A DNA stretch of 64,000 nt. Origin: Oceanispirochaeta crateris (GTDB taxonomy: Bacteria > Spirochaetota > Spirochaetia > DSM-2461). A model generated the notes under the pieces. It had not been told where the DNA came from and made no database searches. It worked only from the letters and a program-made list of their open reading frames with translations. The stretch's first letter is position 1. Every line of letters begins with the position of its first letter. The stretch spans positions 1,984,001-2,048,000 of the forward strand of contig NZ_CP036150.1 of NCBI RefSeq assembly GCF_008329965.1, in the 5' to 3' direction. Positions 8,516 to 19,054 of this stretch are shown here, piece after piece. A program made the translations under genes and the position numbers.

Positions 8516-9709
8516 ATGAAATACCAGATGAAACACCCCATACCCTGGCTTATTCTGATTCTTGGAACTCTTGCCTCTCCCCTTTGGGCGGAGGAAGTAA
8601 AACTTGAATTTATTCATAGGGAAGGGCAGATCTTCCATGCTGATTCCCTTGTTGACGAAACTGTATATGTTGACGGTCTATTCAGCCACCAGGCGGAGAT
8701 TGATGAATTTTCAGTTTCAGCTATCAAGCATGTGGGAGAGGACGGCAGAGCTGTCATCGATTCAAGCTTCAGAACTGTAGAGCGTATAGATGTCCTGCCG
8801 GGAGTCCTGGAATGGATGAACGAAGAAACGGTCCGCCTGGAAAGAGAAATGACAGGAGAATTATTCGTCCCCCTGGAAGCGTCACGTCCGGTTCTCAGAA
8901 ACGTGCCTCGCTTTCCTGAGACCCCTGTTAAGCCGGGAGATACCTGGAGCCTGCCGGCAGAAGAAGTTCATGTATTCAGAATCGGAGGCATCATCTATGG
9001 CCCCTACCGCGGAGACGTGCAGGTTCTCTACACATACGTAGAGAATCAAACCCTGGATGACAGGCATTTCGCCCTGATCTCCATGGAATACAGCATTTAT
9101 CTCCCTGTCAGGAGCGGAACAGAACCGATCCGCCTGATTAGCGGTCATTCTTCGCAACAGTTGTTATGGGATATAGAAAAAGGTCAGCAGGTCCACAAAC
9201 GTGAGGACTTTGAATTCCTCATGATGATGTCTAACGGACGAACTCAGGAATTTATGGGTATTGGTGAGACAAATTATAGAATCACAGCTTCCATAGACCG
9301 TGAAGAAGCGGTCAAGTCTCTGGAGACCGAGTTGGAATCTATTCCGGGAGTAACCATCAAGCCAACAGAAAAGGGGATTCTCCTTTCAGTGAATGAAACA
9401 GACAGGATTCTCTTTCAGCCTGACTCTTCAATTGTATCGGATGATCAGAAATACCGACTGGAAGAACTGGCACGAAGTCTCCATGCTTACCCTCAAAGAG
9501 ATATTCTCATCACAGGACATACTGCGGATTATGGAACACTGGAAGGCCGCAAGAAACTATCCAGAGACAGAGCGGCAGCAGTAGCGGACATCCTGTTCCC
9601 TCAGGGACGAACAGGACCCGGTCGTCTATTTCTAAGAGGTGCGGGAAATTCAGAACCCCTCGGGTCTGATATGGAAGACCGCCGGGTAGAAATCCTCATT
9701 CTGGATTGA
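8516..9709 (+). CDS. Exported protein with C-terminal OmpA-like peptidoglycan-binding domain
   Basis: 397 residues. A signal peptide (MKHPIPWLILILGTLASPLW then AEE) is followed by about 270 residues of beta-rich sequence that I do not recognise. Residues about 300-397 form an OmpA/MotB-type domain: ILFQPDSSIVSDDQ, LITGHTADYG, LSRDRAAAVADIL and GAGNSEPLGS with DRRVEI at the end. It should tether the outer membrane or a periplasmic complex to peptidoglycan. The Shine-Dalgarno is weak; Met5 is an alternative start. It lies 30 bp before the YyaL-like gene on the same strand. Confidence 0.75.
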   Translation: MKYQMKHPIPWLILILGTLASPLWAEEVKLEFIHREGQIFHADSLVDETVYVDGLFSHQAEIDEFSVSAIKHVGEDGRAVIDSSFRTVERIDVLPGVLEWMNEETVRLEREMTGELFVPLEASRPVLRNVPRFPETPVKPGDTWSLPAEEVHVFRIGGIIYGPYRGDVQVLYTYVENQTLDDRHFALISMEYSIYLPVRSGTEPIRLISGHSSQQLLWDIEKGQQVHKREDFEFLMMMSNGRTQEFMGIGETNYRITASIDREEAVKSLETELESIPGVTIKPTEKGILLSVNETDRILFQPDSSIVSDDQKYRLEELARSLHAYPQRDILITGHTADYGTLEGRKKLSRDRAAAVADILFPQGRTGPGRLFLRGAGNSEPLGSDMEDRRVEILILD

Positions 9710-9739
9710 CCGGAAGTCCATTTCTCAGGGAGAAAATAA

Positions 9740-11734
9740 ATGAAGTACAATAATAGACTCATCCACGAGCAGAGCCCCTACCTCCGGCAGCATGCCCACA
9801 ACCCTGTTAACTGGTATCCCTGGGGAGAGGAAGCCTTCAGCCAAGCGAAAGAGGAAGAGAAACCCTTGCTTATCAGCATAGGATATTCTTCCTGTCACTG
9901 GTGTCATGTGATGGAAAAGGAATCTTTTGAAAACGAAAGGGTTGCCCGCCTCATGAACGATCATTTTATATGCATCAAGGTAGACAGAGAAGAACGTCCT
10001 GATATAGACAGCCACTATATGAATGCCCTCCAGATGTTAACAGGCCGGGGGGGATGGCCGCTGAACATGTTTGCCCTGAGCGATGGAAGGCCTTTCTATG
10101 GTGGTTCTTATTTTCCAAGAGAACAATGGATGGAGATACTCTCTCTTCTGGCCGGAGAATTTACTTCCAATCAGGAAAAATTTGTCACAGCAGCGATATC
10201 CATTGAACAGGGTATCCGGGATCACACACTGACTCTGCTGAATTCAAAAGAGTCTGATTTTTCAATCGCAGAGCTGGGGTCCTCTCTTTCAGAATCTTCC
10301 AGGCGTTTTGACAGAGTTCATGGAGGTCTTCAGGGAGCACCCAAATTTCCCATGCCCGTTCTCTATAAATCTCTTCTGTCTTGGTCCTACTTGATGGAAG
10401 ATGAACAGCTGAAGAAATTTGTTTTTTTGACACTGGATAAAATGGCTTCCGGGGGAATATACGATCAGATTGGCGGAGGATTTTCCCGCTATTCCACAGA
10501 TGAAATCTGGAAAGTACCCCACTTTGAAAAGATGCTCTACGATAACGCCCAACTGGTTTCTCTCTATGCCCAGGCCTATAGCCTGAGCGGCAATAAACGT
10601 TATAAAGAGCTTATAAACCAGACTCTGGAATTTATAGATGAATGGATGACCTCACCCGAAGGCCTTTTCTACTCGGCTCTGGATGCAGACAGTGAGGGGG
10701 AAGAAGGACGCTTCTACATTTGGGAGCAAAAGGAACTACAGAGTCTTTTGGGTAAAGACTACCCTCTGGCAGAATCGTATTATGGTATAAACGCTGAAGC
10801 ACTTTGGGAAAACGAAAAAAACATACTGCTCCTCCCCGGGAGGCAAAGCCCGGTTGCGTTCCCGGAATCCGAGAGGCTGAGAATCAATGGAATTCTTAAA
10901 AATGCCAGAAACCGGAGGATTCCCCCCAGCCTGGATGATAAGTCCCTGACCTCATGGAATGCTCTGATGATCAAAGCCTATACGGATGCCTACAACGCTT
11001 GGGGAGACTCCCGCTTACTGGAAAAAGCCGAAAAGGCAACCTGTTTTATATTGGACCACCTCATGACAGTCCATGGAGGACTGTTTCACGCCTTCAGAGA
11101 GAGCAAGAGTTATATCAATGGATTTCTGGAAGACTATGCCCATTTGATCAGTGCTCTGATTTCCCTCTTTGAATCAAGCGGCAAAGAGAACTATCTTCAG
11201 AAAGGGGAAGAATTGACGCAAAAAGCAATACTGGATTTCTATAGAGAAGAGGAGAAGATTTTTTTCAGCACCACCGGTCAGGATCGAATTTTAAGTCCTT
11301 GTGTAGATCAGACCGATATGGTCCTACCCTCCTCCAATGCCGTGATGGCTCACAACCTATTTCGTCTATCAAAACTGACAGGAAAGACCTCTTATAATCA
11401 AAGAGCTCGGGAAATGACAAACCGGATGGCTAAACGTGTAGGAGAAAATTGTCTTTATTATTCTCACTGGGTAGAACTGATGCTTTACCAAACAATGCCT
11501 AGTTATGAAGTGGTTGTTGTGGGGGATAAGGCAGATGAATTGAGCCGTGAGATCAGAAAAAATTACCTGCCACAGTTTGTGTGTGCGTTTTCAACTGTTC
11601 CAAGAGAGGATCTGCCTCTGTTCCAAGGGCGCTATAAAGAAGGAGAAACTCTAATCTACCTCTGCCGGGACAACAGCTGTGGCCTCCCGGTCAGAACAGT
11701 AGAAGAGATGCTTCGGCAGATCCGCAATAATTGA
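9740..11734 (+). CDS. YyaL/SSP411 family protein (thioredoxin-like domain plus (alpha/alpha)6 barrel)
   Basis: 664 residues, normal length for the family (human homologue SPATA20). The N-terminal DUF255 thioredoxin-like domain shows [18 protein letters not shown], the CxxC-type [11 protein letters not shown] and [11 protein letters not shown]. The rest resembles the N-acylglucosamine 2-epimerase-type barrel ([46 protein letters not shown]). The family is widespread but its bacterial function is not established. The start follows GGGAG. It probably shares a transcript with the OmpA-like gene. Confidence 0.88.
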   Translation: MKYNNRLIHEQSPYLRQHAHNPVNWYPWGEEAFSQAKEEEKPLLISIGYSSCHWCHVMEKESFENERVARLMNDHFICIKVDREERPDIDSHYMNALQMLTGRGGWPLNMFALSDGRPFYGGSYFPREQWMEILSLLAGEFTSNQEKFVTAAISIEQGIRDHTLTLLNSKESDFSIAELGSSLSESSRRFDRVHGGLQGAPKFPMPVLYKSLLSWSYLMEDEQLKKFVFLTLDKMASGGIYDQIGGGFSRYSTDEIWKVPHFEKMLYDNAQLVSLYAQAYSLSGNKRYKELINQTLEFIDEWMTSPEGLFYSALDADSEGEEGRFYIWEQKELQSLLGKDYPLAESYYGINAEALWENEKNILLLPGRQSPVAFPESERLRINGILKNARNRRIPPSLDDKSLTSWNALMIKAYTDAYNAWGDSRLLEKAEKATCFILDHLMTVHGGLFHAFRESKSYINGFLEDYAHLISALISLFESSGKENYLQKGEELTQKAILDFYREEEKIFFSTTGQDRILSPCVDQTDMVLPSSNAVMAHNLFRLSKLTGKTSYNQRAREMTNRMAKRVGENCLYYSHWVELMLYQTMPSYEVVVVGDKADELSREIRKNYLPQFVCAFSTVPREDLPLFQGRYKEGETLIYLCRDNSCGLPVRTVEEMLRQIRNN

Positions 11735-11750
11735 TAAGAGAAACGACCTT

Positions 11751-12740
11751 CTAATCGATCATAACTTCCCGGCCTTCCGTGGCAGACTTCACTAAAGCAT
11801 CAATGACCTTCACATCTCTCACAACTGTTTCCTGATTAATAACCAGAGGAGACAGGCCCGTAACAGCCGAGTAAAAGTCTTTCCACTCTTCAGTAAAGGA
11901 ATCTTCTTCTTCAAGAGGATAGGACAGACTCGTCCCATCGGATTTTAGGAGAAGAATGCTATCTTCCTTCAATATTAGGGAACCTTCTGTTCCAAAAACC
12001 TTTAAGCATTCTTCCTGGTCACTGTGCTGCCATCCCATATTAAGAGAACTGATGGCTCCTGAATGGTGGGTCAGCAGGGCAAACCCCATATCCATGGTTC
12101 CCAGCTTGGAATTAATACTCTTTGTTTTTGCCACAACTGAGTCAATAGAACCGGCGATCATCTGCAGGGCATGAACAAAATGAACACCCCCATCCATCAC
12201 ATACCCCCCTGGGTATTCATTCTGATTACGCCATTGAGTCTGATTGTATTGATTGTCTACAGCCAGAAACTGGAGAACATTCCAATGAAGAGAGTGCACT
12301 TTGCCGATGAGCCCTTCCTGACAGAGCAGGCTGGCTTTCTTAAAACTAGGATAGTATTGAAAGTTTTCCGCCGTCATAAACAAAGGACCGTCTTTCTGAG
12401 TCAGTTCCAAGGTCAATGCTGCTTCTTTGGCATCTACCCCGGCAGGCTTTTCACAAATAACATGCAGCCCAGCCTCGATACACTGACGGCTCACTGGATA
12501 GTTCATGGGGATGGGAAGAGACACAAGAACAGCCTCCAAATCCGTTTCTTTCCGGATCATCTCCTGCCAATCTTTGTAAATGGGTAAGGCGGAATTCCCC
12601 AAAAGTTCCGCGGTCTTCCTTGCCTTGGGTTCTGAATGATTACAAAGAGAGATGACCTCAATTTTATCCTTCAATTTCAACAAGGCTGGGAGGTGTGCTA
12701 TCTGAGTGATAATTCCGCAGCCAATGATTCCAATTTTCAA
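11751..12740 (-). CDS. Gfo/Idh/MocA family NAD(P)-dependent oxidoreductase
   Basis: About 329 residues. The N-terminal Rossmann motif GIIGCGIITQIAHLP and the family motif CEKPAG are clear; the C-terminal domain has GGVHFVHALQM, with the His expected near the substrate. Family members oxidise or reduce sugars, inositols or sugar nucleotides; the substrate is unknown. The start is taken as TTG at 12738-12740, with AAAAGGAG six bases upstream, because an upstream in-frame TTG has no ribosome site. It lies 50 bp downstream of a diguanylate cyclase on the same strand. Confidence 0.82.
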   Translation of the reverse strand: MKIGIIGCGIITQIAHLPALLKLKDKIEVISLCNHSEPKARKTAELLGNSALPIYKDWQEMIRKETDLEAVLVSLPIPMNYPVSRQCIEAGLHVICEKPAGVDAKEAALTLELTQKDGPLFMTAENFQYYPSFKKASLLCQEGLIGKVHSLHWNVLQFLAVDNQYNQTQWRNQNEYPGGYVMDGGVHFVHALQMIAGSIDSVVAKTKSINSKLGTMDMGFALLTHHSGAISSLNMGWQHSDQEECLKVFGTEGSLILKEDSILLLKSDGTSLSYPLEEEDSFTEEWKDFYSAVTGLSPLVINQETVVRDVKVIDALVKSATEGREVMID

Positions 12741-12790
12741 AATGTACTCCTTTTCATTCAAATATTATGTAAGTATATAACAAGCGCCAA

Positions 12791-14482
12791 TTAAGAAAAT
12801 GCAGTTTCAGTGCGATTTCTACCCAAATGCTTAGCCTGATATAGGGCAATATCTGTCCTCTTGATAAAATCTTCGACCCTCTCTGTTTTATCTCCGGTCG
12901 TGGCAATTCCCAGGCTGATGGTATGAGGAATGAGAATGTCTTCATAGGGCGTGCTGTTTACTTCAACGCTGCGCCGAAATCGTTCTGCCGCAACCCACCC
13001 CAGGTCTTCAGAAGATTCGGGAAGCAGGATTGCAAATTCTTCCCCTCCAATTCGAAATTGAAGATCGGTGGTGCGAAAACAGTCTCTTGATAAAGCGGCT
13101 AGATGACGGAGGACAGCATCTCCGGCAGGATGACCATATTGATCATTAATTCTTTTAAAGAAATCCACGTCAAAGACAATGAGAGTTAAAGGGTGTCCGT
13201 ATCGTTCCGCCCGGAGGAATTCTTTCTCCATACAGTCCTGATAATGTCTTCTATTGTAAAATCCAGTCATAGAATCGGTCACCGAAAGAGAATACAGTTT
13301 CTCTTCGGCTTTCTTTCTCAAACTCACATCCACAATCGTAACAAGATACCCTTCTTCTATGGATGTAAATGTCGTTTCTGTGAAATGAATGGTTCCGTCT
13401 TTCGCGGGGATCTGAATCTCGACTGGGCCGTAACAGCCCGGCTCGGCAGGAGGTGGCAAAAGAGTCTCTAACTGACTTCGAAGAGATGCTTCTGCTGCAA
13501 CATCAAGATGGCAGAAGAGCGTCTCCAAAACCCCCACTCCCTTTAAATCATTCCGGTCGTATTCAAAACTATCCTCAACCATCTGATTGATATAGCTTAT
13601 GTTCAGAGCCTTATCCAAAAGAACAATACTAACAGGAGAGTATTCCAGAATTCTTGAAAAATACTGTTCTCCTTCACGGATCTTCTGAGTCCTGTTTTCA
13701 AGTTCTTCTTCAAGCATTTCCTGCTGTTCCAAAAGGCTCTTCATAAATTGATCCCGTTCGACCGTTGTTTTATCCAACTGCGACTTTATCAGAGTGAGGG
13801 CATCAAAAATGGGTAATAAAGGATGGTTGGATTCAATTCTGTAGGAGCTTGGTCTGGGTTTCCTGGAAGTCCAGTCTATGCTGTTGAGGTACTCCAGTAA
13901 ATCGAGGATGGGCTGATTGAAGGCTCTATCTCTCCTGTATTTGCCCCAGGATCTTAATTTTTGCAGCAATGAATCTCTTACCTCCGGCAATTGACCCAGC
14001 TGTTCAAAGCGGGCGGCCATTAAGGCAGCCTCCGTATAGGTATTACAGATTCGTATGTCCGTATTCAGAATTTTCATTTTTTTAGCCAGAAGAACGCTCA
14101 TTTCCTGACGCGGAGTAGCGTTGCAAAAAATGATACCGGCCAGGGCAGCATCGTTTACTATGTTTTTCATGAAGTAATTACGAGCTCTCCATGAAGCATT
14201 CTTAAAATCTTTCCAATCCTGAATAATCAGACATTCAGGAGGAGAATTCATATAGGTTTTAACGATATTGATACCGTATTCGACAGACGCCACCTCGGCA
14301 GAAAAATTGGCAAATCCGCGACCTTCGATGACAAGGGTCTTCGTTCCTATGATTTTGAAACCACTGCTAAAAGAAGGGCCCATGGCAACATCCTTCCACT
14401 CCTCCAGTTGTCTGAGAGCGAGACCAGTAACAGAACATGTTACATTTGGAAATGTATTTGTCTCAACCATAGGGCTTGCCAT
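12791..14482 (-). CDS. Diguanylate cyclase: novel N-terminal domain, coiled coil, PAS and GGDEF
   Basis: 563 residues. The GGDEF domain carries the active motif GGEEF at residues 479-483, with the inhibitory I-site RTTD five residues before it, so it should make cyclic di-GMP and be product-inhibited. Before it lies a PAS domain (about 275-390: ILEYSPVSIVLLDKALNISY) and a short coiled coil (EQQEMLEEELENRTQ). The first 180 residues have no signal peptide or membrane segment and resemble a STAS- or SpoIIAA-like fold (KIIGTKTLVIEGRGFANF), but I cannot name it. The ATG has AAAGGA only two bases upstream; Met5 is an alternative. Confidence 0.85.
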   Translation of the reverse strand: MASPMVETNTFPNVTCSVTGLALRQLEEWKDVAMGPSFSSGFKIIGTKTLVIEGRGFANFSAEVASVEYGINIVKTYMNSPPECLIIQDWKDFKNASWRARNYFMKNIVNDAALAGIIFCNATPRQEMSVLLAKKMKILNTDIRICNTYTEAALMAARFEQLGQLPEVRDSLLQKLRSWGKYRRDRAFNQPILDLLEYLNSIDWTSRKPRPSSYRIESNHPLLPIFDALTLIKSQLDKTTVERDQFMKSLLEQQEMLEEELENRTQKIREGEQYFSRILEYSPVSIVLLDKALNISYINQMVEDSFEYDRNDLKGVGVLETLFCHLDVAAEASLRSQLETLLPPPAEPGCYGPVEIQIPAKDGTIHFTETTFTSIEEGYLVTIVDVSLRKKAEEKLYSLSVTDSMTGFYNRRHYQDCMEKEFLRAERYGHPLTLIVFDVDFFKRINDQYGHPAGDAVLRHLAALSRDCFRTTDLQFRIGGEEFAILLPESSEDLGWVAAERFRRSVEVNSTPYEDILIPHTISLGIATTGDKTERVEDFIKRTDIALYQAKHLGRNRTETAFS

Positions 14483-14692
14483 GATCCTTTCGGTGGTCTA
14501 TTGAGGCGAATTGGACAAAATATCATCCTGCCTTTATACAATTTTTATTATGACATAAATTCTACTAAACTGAAACATCCATATAGGAGTGCTCAAAAAT
14601 CCATATCTGGACGGATTTATTGGTCGTACAATGGAATCCGATCCTAGGTGTTTATGAAAAGCTCCTGGAAGAAGAAGCAAAAGGAGAACAAA

Positions 14693-17284
14693 ATGTTAAA
14701 AATCAGCCCCATAAAATGTGAGAACCTTAAAAACCCGATAGGGCTGGATTCTGAAATTCCCCGGTTTTCCTGGGTAATAGAAAGCAGTCATAAGAACGTC
14801 ATCCAGAAATCATATGAACTGGAGACATCCACAGATGAAGAATTTCAGAATAAAATATGGAAGAGTGGCGTTGTAGAGAGCTCTCAGTCCCAATACGTCG
14901 ACTATAAGGGCCCTCAGTTATCAGCTGTGACAAGATACTGGGTACGTGTCAGAATCACTGATACTGCTGGTCGTACCAGCTCATGGAGTCCTACGGCATT
15001 TTTTGAAACATCTCTTATGAATCACGGTGTCTGGAAGGCCCCGTTTATCTCCTCTGGAGAAGACAAAGACCCTGCAAAATCCTCCGGTTGGCTCTTTAAA
15101 AAAACTGTAAGCGTAAAAGAAGGTCTTGCTTCGGCCCGTCTTTATGCCACAGCCCTGGGTGTCTATGAAGCCTCTGTCAATGGAAATCGGATCGGAGATC
15201 AGCAGATGGCCCCAGGCTGGACAAATTATTCTAAACGTCTTCTTTATCAATGCTACGACATCACAGAGACCCTTCAGGAAGGAGAAAACCAGATCGTGGC
15301 TCATGTTGGAGCAGGTTGGTACAAGGGAGACCTGGCAGGATGGGTCGGAAAAAGATGCATTTATGGTAATAGGAATGCCATAACCATGCAAATACTCCTT
15401 GTTTACAAAGACAAAAGCCAGGAATGGATTATGACGGATGAATCCTGGAAAACTGCTAAGTCCCCGGTCATCAGTTCAGAAATATACCATGGAGAAGAGT
15501 ACGATGCCCGCAGAGAAGGACATGCCTCCTGGACCATGGCAGAAAGGGTCCCCACAGCTGAATCGATACAAATCACAGCTCAGGATGGACCGTTGACACT
15601 TCCACAGGAAATATTAAAACCCAAAGAAATACTCGTAGATAAAAAGGGTCGTTCCATCCTGGATTTTGGGCAGAATATGACAGGGGTTGTCCGTTTTAAA
15701 GTCAGAGGAAAAGCAGGAGACAGAGTCAAGCTGAAGCATGCCGAGATTCTGAGCCCTCCGGGAGAATTCTACACAGAGAACCTCCGGTCTGCCCGACAGG
15801 AGATCCTTTATACCCTCAAGGGAGAAGGGACAGAAAGCTATCAACCCCGTTTCAGCTTTCAAGGCTTCCGGTATGTTCTGGTAGAAGAATATCCGGGACA
15901 GATTCAGGCAGACAATTTTGAAGCCATAGTTCTCCACAGCCAGATGAAAAAATCAGGAGAGTTTGAATGTTCCCATCCACTCCTGAATCAACTCCACCAC
16001 AACATCCTTTGGGGAATGAAGGGTAACTTTTTTGATATACCCACCGACTGTCCCCAGCGGGATGAAAGACTGGGCTGGACAGGGGATGCCCAGGTTTTTA
16101 TCAGTACCGCATGTACTCTGATGGATACCTCTGGGTTCTTTACCAAATGGCTGAGAGATATGAGGAGTGAGCAGAATGAGAAGGGAGGCATCCCCCATGT
16201 TATTCCAGATGTGCTCCAGAACGCATCCTCCCAGGACGATCTCCTCAAAGGGGACCATTCTGCTACAGGATGGGCTGATGCCATGACCATCTGTCCCTGG
16301 GAAATATACTCACAATACGGGGACAGACGGATACTGGAAGAAAACTATGACGCCATGAAGTCCTGGGTTTCTTACATGCGCCGTGAAGCCAGAGATGAAG
16401 TGATTTGGGACAGCGGATTCCACTTCGGAGACTGGGTAGCCTTAGATGCCAAAGAAGGCAGTTACTTTGGGGCCACTCCCAATGATCTGACAGCCACTGT
16501 GTTCTATGCCAATTCGGTCCATATCATGATCAAGACTGCAAAAGTTCTTGGATTTGAGGATGATCTCAAAGAATACTCAGCTCTTTATAAACGCATTGTC
16601 ACAGCATTTCAGAATGAGTTTTTCACGAACACAGGCCGCCTAGCCGTGAATACTCAAACAGCTCATGTTCTGGCACTGTATTTTAATTTAGCACCCAAAC
16701 CATTCATTAGACGGACAGTAGATACCCTGGTAAGACTCCTGGAAGCTGAGGATGATCATCTTCTCACAGGATTCCTGGGTACACCCTATCTCTGTGCCGC
16801 CTTAAGCCGTAACGGCCGGTTGGATAAGGCCTATAAACTCCTTCTTCAAGAGGATTACCCCTCCTGGCTATATCAGGTCAAACAGGGAGCAACCACCATA
16901 TGGGAACATTGGGATGGTTTAAAGCCTGACGGTAGCCTCTGGAGTCCTGATATGAATTCCTTTAATCACTATGCCTATGGCTCTGTGGGATACTGGATGT
17001 ATACTGCCGTCGCGGGACTCTCCCTGGATGAGGATGATCCTGGGTATAAGACGATCCTGTTCAAGCCGCAACCCGGAGGAGGACTAACTCGGGCGCAAGC
17101 CAGTCAGATGACGCCCTATGGAAAAGCCTCTATCTCCTGGGAAATCAAGGTTAAAACATACATATGTACCTTGGTGATTCCTGCAAACGCGAAAGGTCGT
17201 CTTCTTCTCCCGGGTCAGGAGGAATGGAAAGAGCTGGGATCAGGGGAGTACACCTTCCAATTGGATTTACCCTCCTCATTTTAA
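14693..17284 (+). CDS. GH78 alpha-L-rhamnosidase
   Basis: About 863 residues, typical of bacterial GH78 enzymes that release terminal alpha-L-rhamnose. N-terminal beta domains (NPIGLDSEIPRFSWVIES) are followed by the (alpha/alpha)6 catalytic domain with the hallmark DCPQRDERLGWTGDAQVF, which contains the acid residues, and TTIWEHWDG with a conserved Glu. No signal peptide is seen, so it acts in the cytoplasm on imported oligosaccharides. The start is ATG 14693 with AAAAGGAG six bases upstream; the upstream GTG at 14648 has no such site. It heads an operon with a YesMN-type system and an ABC importer. Confidence 0.93.
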   Translation: MLKISPIKCENLKNPIGLDSEIPRFSWVIESSHKNVIQKSYELETSTDEEFQNKIWKSGVVESSQSQYVDYKGPQLSAVTRYWVRVRITDTAGRTSSWSPTAFFETSLMNHGVWKAPFISSGEDKDPAKSSGWLFKKTVSVKEGLASARLYATALGVYEASVNGNRIGDQQMAPGWTNYSKRLLYQCYDITETLQEGENQIVAHVGAGWYKGDLAGWVGKRCIYGNRNAITMQILLVYKDKSQEWIMTDESWKTAKSPVISSEIYHGEEYDARREGHASWTMAERVPTAESIQITAQDGPLTLPQEILKPKEILVDKKGRSILDFGQNMTGVVRFKVRGKAGDRVKLKHAEILSPPGEFYTENLRSARQEILYTLKGEGTESYQPRFSFQGFRYVLVEEYPGQIQADNFEAIVLHSQMKKSGEFECSHPLLNQLHHNILWGMKGNFFDIPTDCPQRDERLGWTGDAQVFISTACTLMDTSGFFTKWLRDMRSEQNEKGGIPHVIPDVLQNASSQDDLLKGDHSATGWADAMTICPWEIYSQYGDRRILEENYDAMKSWVSYMRREARDEVIWDSGFHFGDWVALDAKEGSYFGATPNDLTATVFYANSVHIMIKTAKVLGFEDDLKEYSALYKRIVTAFQNEFFTNTGRLAVNTQTAHVLALYFNLAPKPFIRRTVDTLVRLLEAEDDHLLTGFLGTPYLCAALSRNGRLDKAYKLLLQEDYPSWLYQVKQGATTIWEHWDGLKPDGSLWSPDMNSFNHYAYGSVGYWMYTAVAGLSLDEDDPGYKTILFKPQPGGGLTRAQASQMTPYGKASISWEIKVKTYICTLVIPANAKGRLLLPGQEEWKELGSGEYTFQLDLPSSF

Positions 17285-17308
17285 GAATAGGTGTATAATC
17301 TTTAGACT

Positions 17309-19054
17309 ATGGCAACCATTAGTTTCCAGAAACGACTCATTCTGGTTTACTCATTCTTTGTGACCATCCTGGTTGTGATGATCAGTTCATTCTACTTTCT
17401 CTATTCCTTCTCGGAAAGAGAAAAACAGATTAAGGATGATCTGATCAACCGGGGTGAACAGATGGCGAGCCAACTGGACACGGTTCTATCCACCATGGAC
17501 TTTGTAACCATTGATCTAATGTCCCAATGGGATTTCATGCCTGCCCTGGCAACCCTTTCTATTTTTGACAGAGAGAACCCCGACAACAGACAAGCCCTCG
17601 TGGACGCCCTGCTCACCGTGGAGAAATCCCTGTACCGCTATTCCATAATGAGAGACTTTCATAGAGTGGCGGTCTACACTCCCAAGGGTGATTTTTTTTC
17701 CAATAACTTTATACCCCGTCCAGCTTCGGATATAATAAAAAGTTGGATAAATGATAATCCAATCCTGAAAGAAGTTGAAAGAAGGAAGGGAAAGATCCTA
17801 ATTCTCTCACCTTATCCCGATCATTGGCAGAAAGAAAATAAGATTCAGGTGTTTGGTCTCATGCGGGCAATAATAGGACAAAAAGTAAGCGATATTCATG
17901 GCTATATTGAGGTGCAAAACCCTTACTCTCTCATCGAGGAAATTTTTACCCTCCCGGAAGATATGGGGATCAGTGTTGATGTCAGGACCGATGAAGGAAT
18001 GATTTTATATCAGAGCGGTCAAAAATGGGCCTCTCAAAAGGGATTTTCCTTTGCAACCCAACTGGAATATTCTCATATAAAAATAAAGCTCAACCGATCC
18101 AGAAAAGAAAGTCTCTCTTCCCTGTATTCATTTATATTCCTATATATAATTGCCGTATTATGCATTCTTATTCTGTCACTGGTATTTGTCCGGTATTTTA
18201 CACTCGAATTGACAAAACCCCTGGAAAAACTGACCCGCCATATCAATTCGATTGATCTTGGTACCCTGCCCCGTCCTGTGGATCTAAAAAGTTCACACAA
18301 TGAAATTGAATCTCTAAACTATGCGTTCACCCTTCTCCAAAATCGTCTGAATGAATCAATAAAGAGAGAAATTGTCTCCCATTCTCTGCAAGTCCAGGCT
18401 AATTTTGATTCACTTCAGGCCCAGGTGAATCCTCATTTTCTCTTCAATATCCTCAATGTGATCTCCAGTATGGGCCTTGAAAGTGATACTCTTGAGATAT
18501 GTGAAATGTGCGACCATATTGCATCCATGTTGCGTTACTCCACCTCAACCCAACAGAGAGATTCATCCATCAGGCATGAAATTGAACATGTAACCGATTT
18601 TCTTGTTCTTTTAAAGAAAAGATATGAACATAAATTAACCTACTCTTTTCATGTGAATGAAGCGATTTTAGACCTCAAAATTCCAAAGATCATCCTTCAG
18701 CCTTTAGTTGAAAATAGTGTAGATCATAATTTTCAAAGCGGCAGACAGTCGATTCATATAGAGATTAGTGGCGGACCTCTCAAATCTCCAGGAGGCTGGT
18801 ATCTGGAAATACAGGATGACGGATGCGGTATCCAGAGGGAGAAACTAAAAAATCTTAAAGAAGAAATGAAAACAGTCAGAGAACAAATCACCATCAAAAA
18901 AGAGATCGTAGAGTTGAATCTAGGAGGACTGGGATTGGTGAATACCTACATCCGGCTCCTCCTGTATTTTGATAAACGACTTTCCTTTGAGATTGAGAAC
19001 AGGACATCCTCAGGAGTCAGGATAAGAATTTCGGCCCAAGGGGAGGATTCATGA
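17309..19054 (+). CDS. YesM-type sensor histidine kinase
   Basis: 581 residues. A membrane segment near residues 10-30, an extracytoplasmic sensor of about 230 residues, a second membrane segment (FIFLYIIAVLCILILSLVF) and a HAMP-like linker precede a His_kinase (LytS/YesM type) domain. The phosphorylated His is His376 in QVNPHFLFNILN. The ATPase parts are LVENSVDHNFQ, DDGCGI and GGLGLVNTYIRL. It lies 22 bp after the rhamnosidase and overlaps the regulator gene by four bases. By family precedent it senses an extracellular or periplasmic sugar. Its ribosome site is poor, suggesting coupled translation. Confidence 0.9.
   Translation: MATISFQKRLILVYSFFVTILVVMISSFYFLYSFSEREKQIKDDLINRGEQMASQLDTVLSTMDFVTIDLMSQWDFMPALATLSIFDRENPDNRQALVDALLTVEKSLYRYSIMRDFHRVAVYTPKGDFFSNNFIPRPASDIIKSWINDNPILKEVERRKGKILILSPYPDHWQKENKIQVFGLMRAIIGQKVSDIHGYIEVQNPYSLIEEIFTLPEDMGISVDVRTDEGMILYQSGQKWASQKGFSFATQLEYSHIKIKLNRSRKESLSSLYSFIFLYIIAVLCILILSLVFVRYFTLELTKPLEKLTRHINSIDLGTLPRPVDLKSSHNEIESLNYAFTLLQNRLNESIKREIVSHSLQVQANFDSLQAQVNPHFLFNILNVISSMGLESDTLEICEMCDHIASMLRYSTSTQQRDSSIRHEIEHVTDFLVLLKKRYEHKLTYSFHVNEAILDLKIPKIILQPLVENSVDHNFQSGRQSIHIEISGGPLKSPGGWYLEIQDDGCGIQREKLKNLKEEMKTVREQITIKKEIVELNLGGLGLVNTYIRLLLYFDKRLSFEIENRTSSGVRIRISAQGEDS

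Noticed and set aside
10037-10552. Minus-strand frames within the YyaL-like gene
   Set aside because: Antisense shadows of a well-supported gene; no motifs or ribosome sites.
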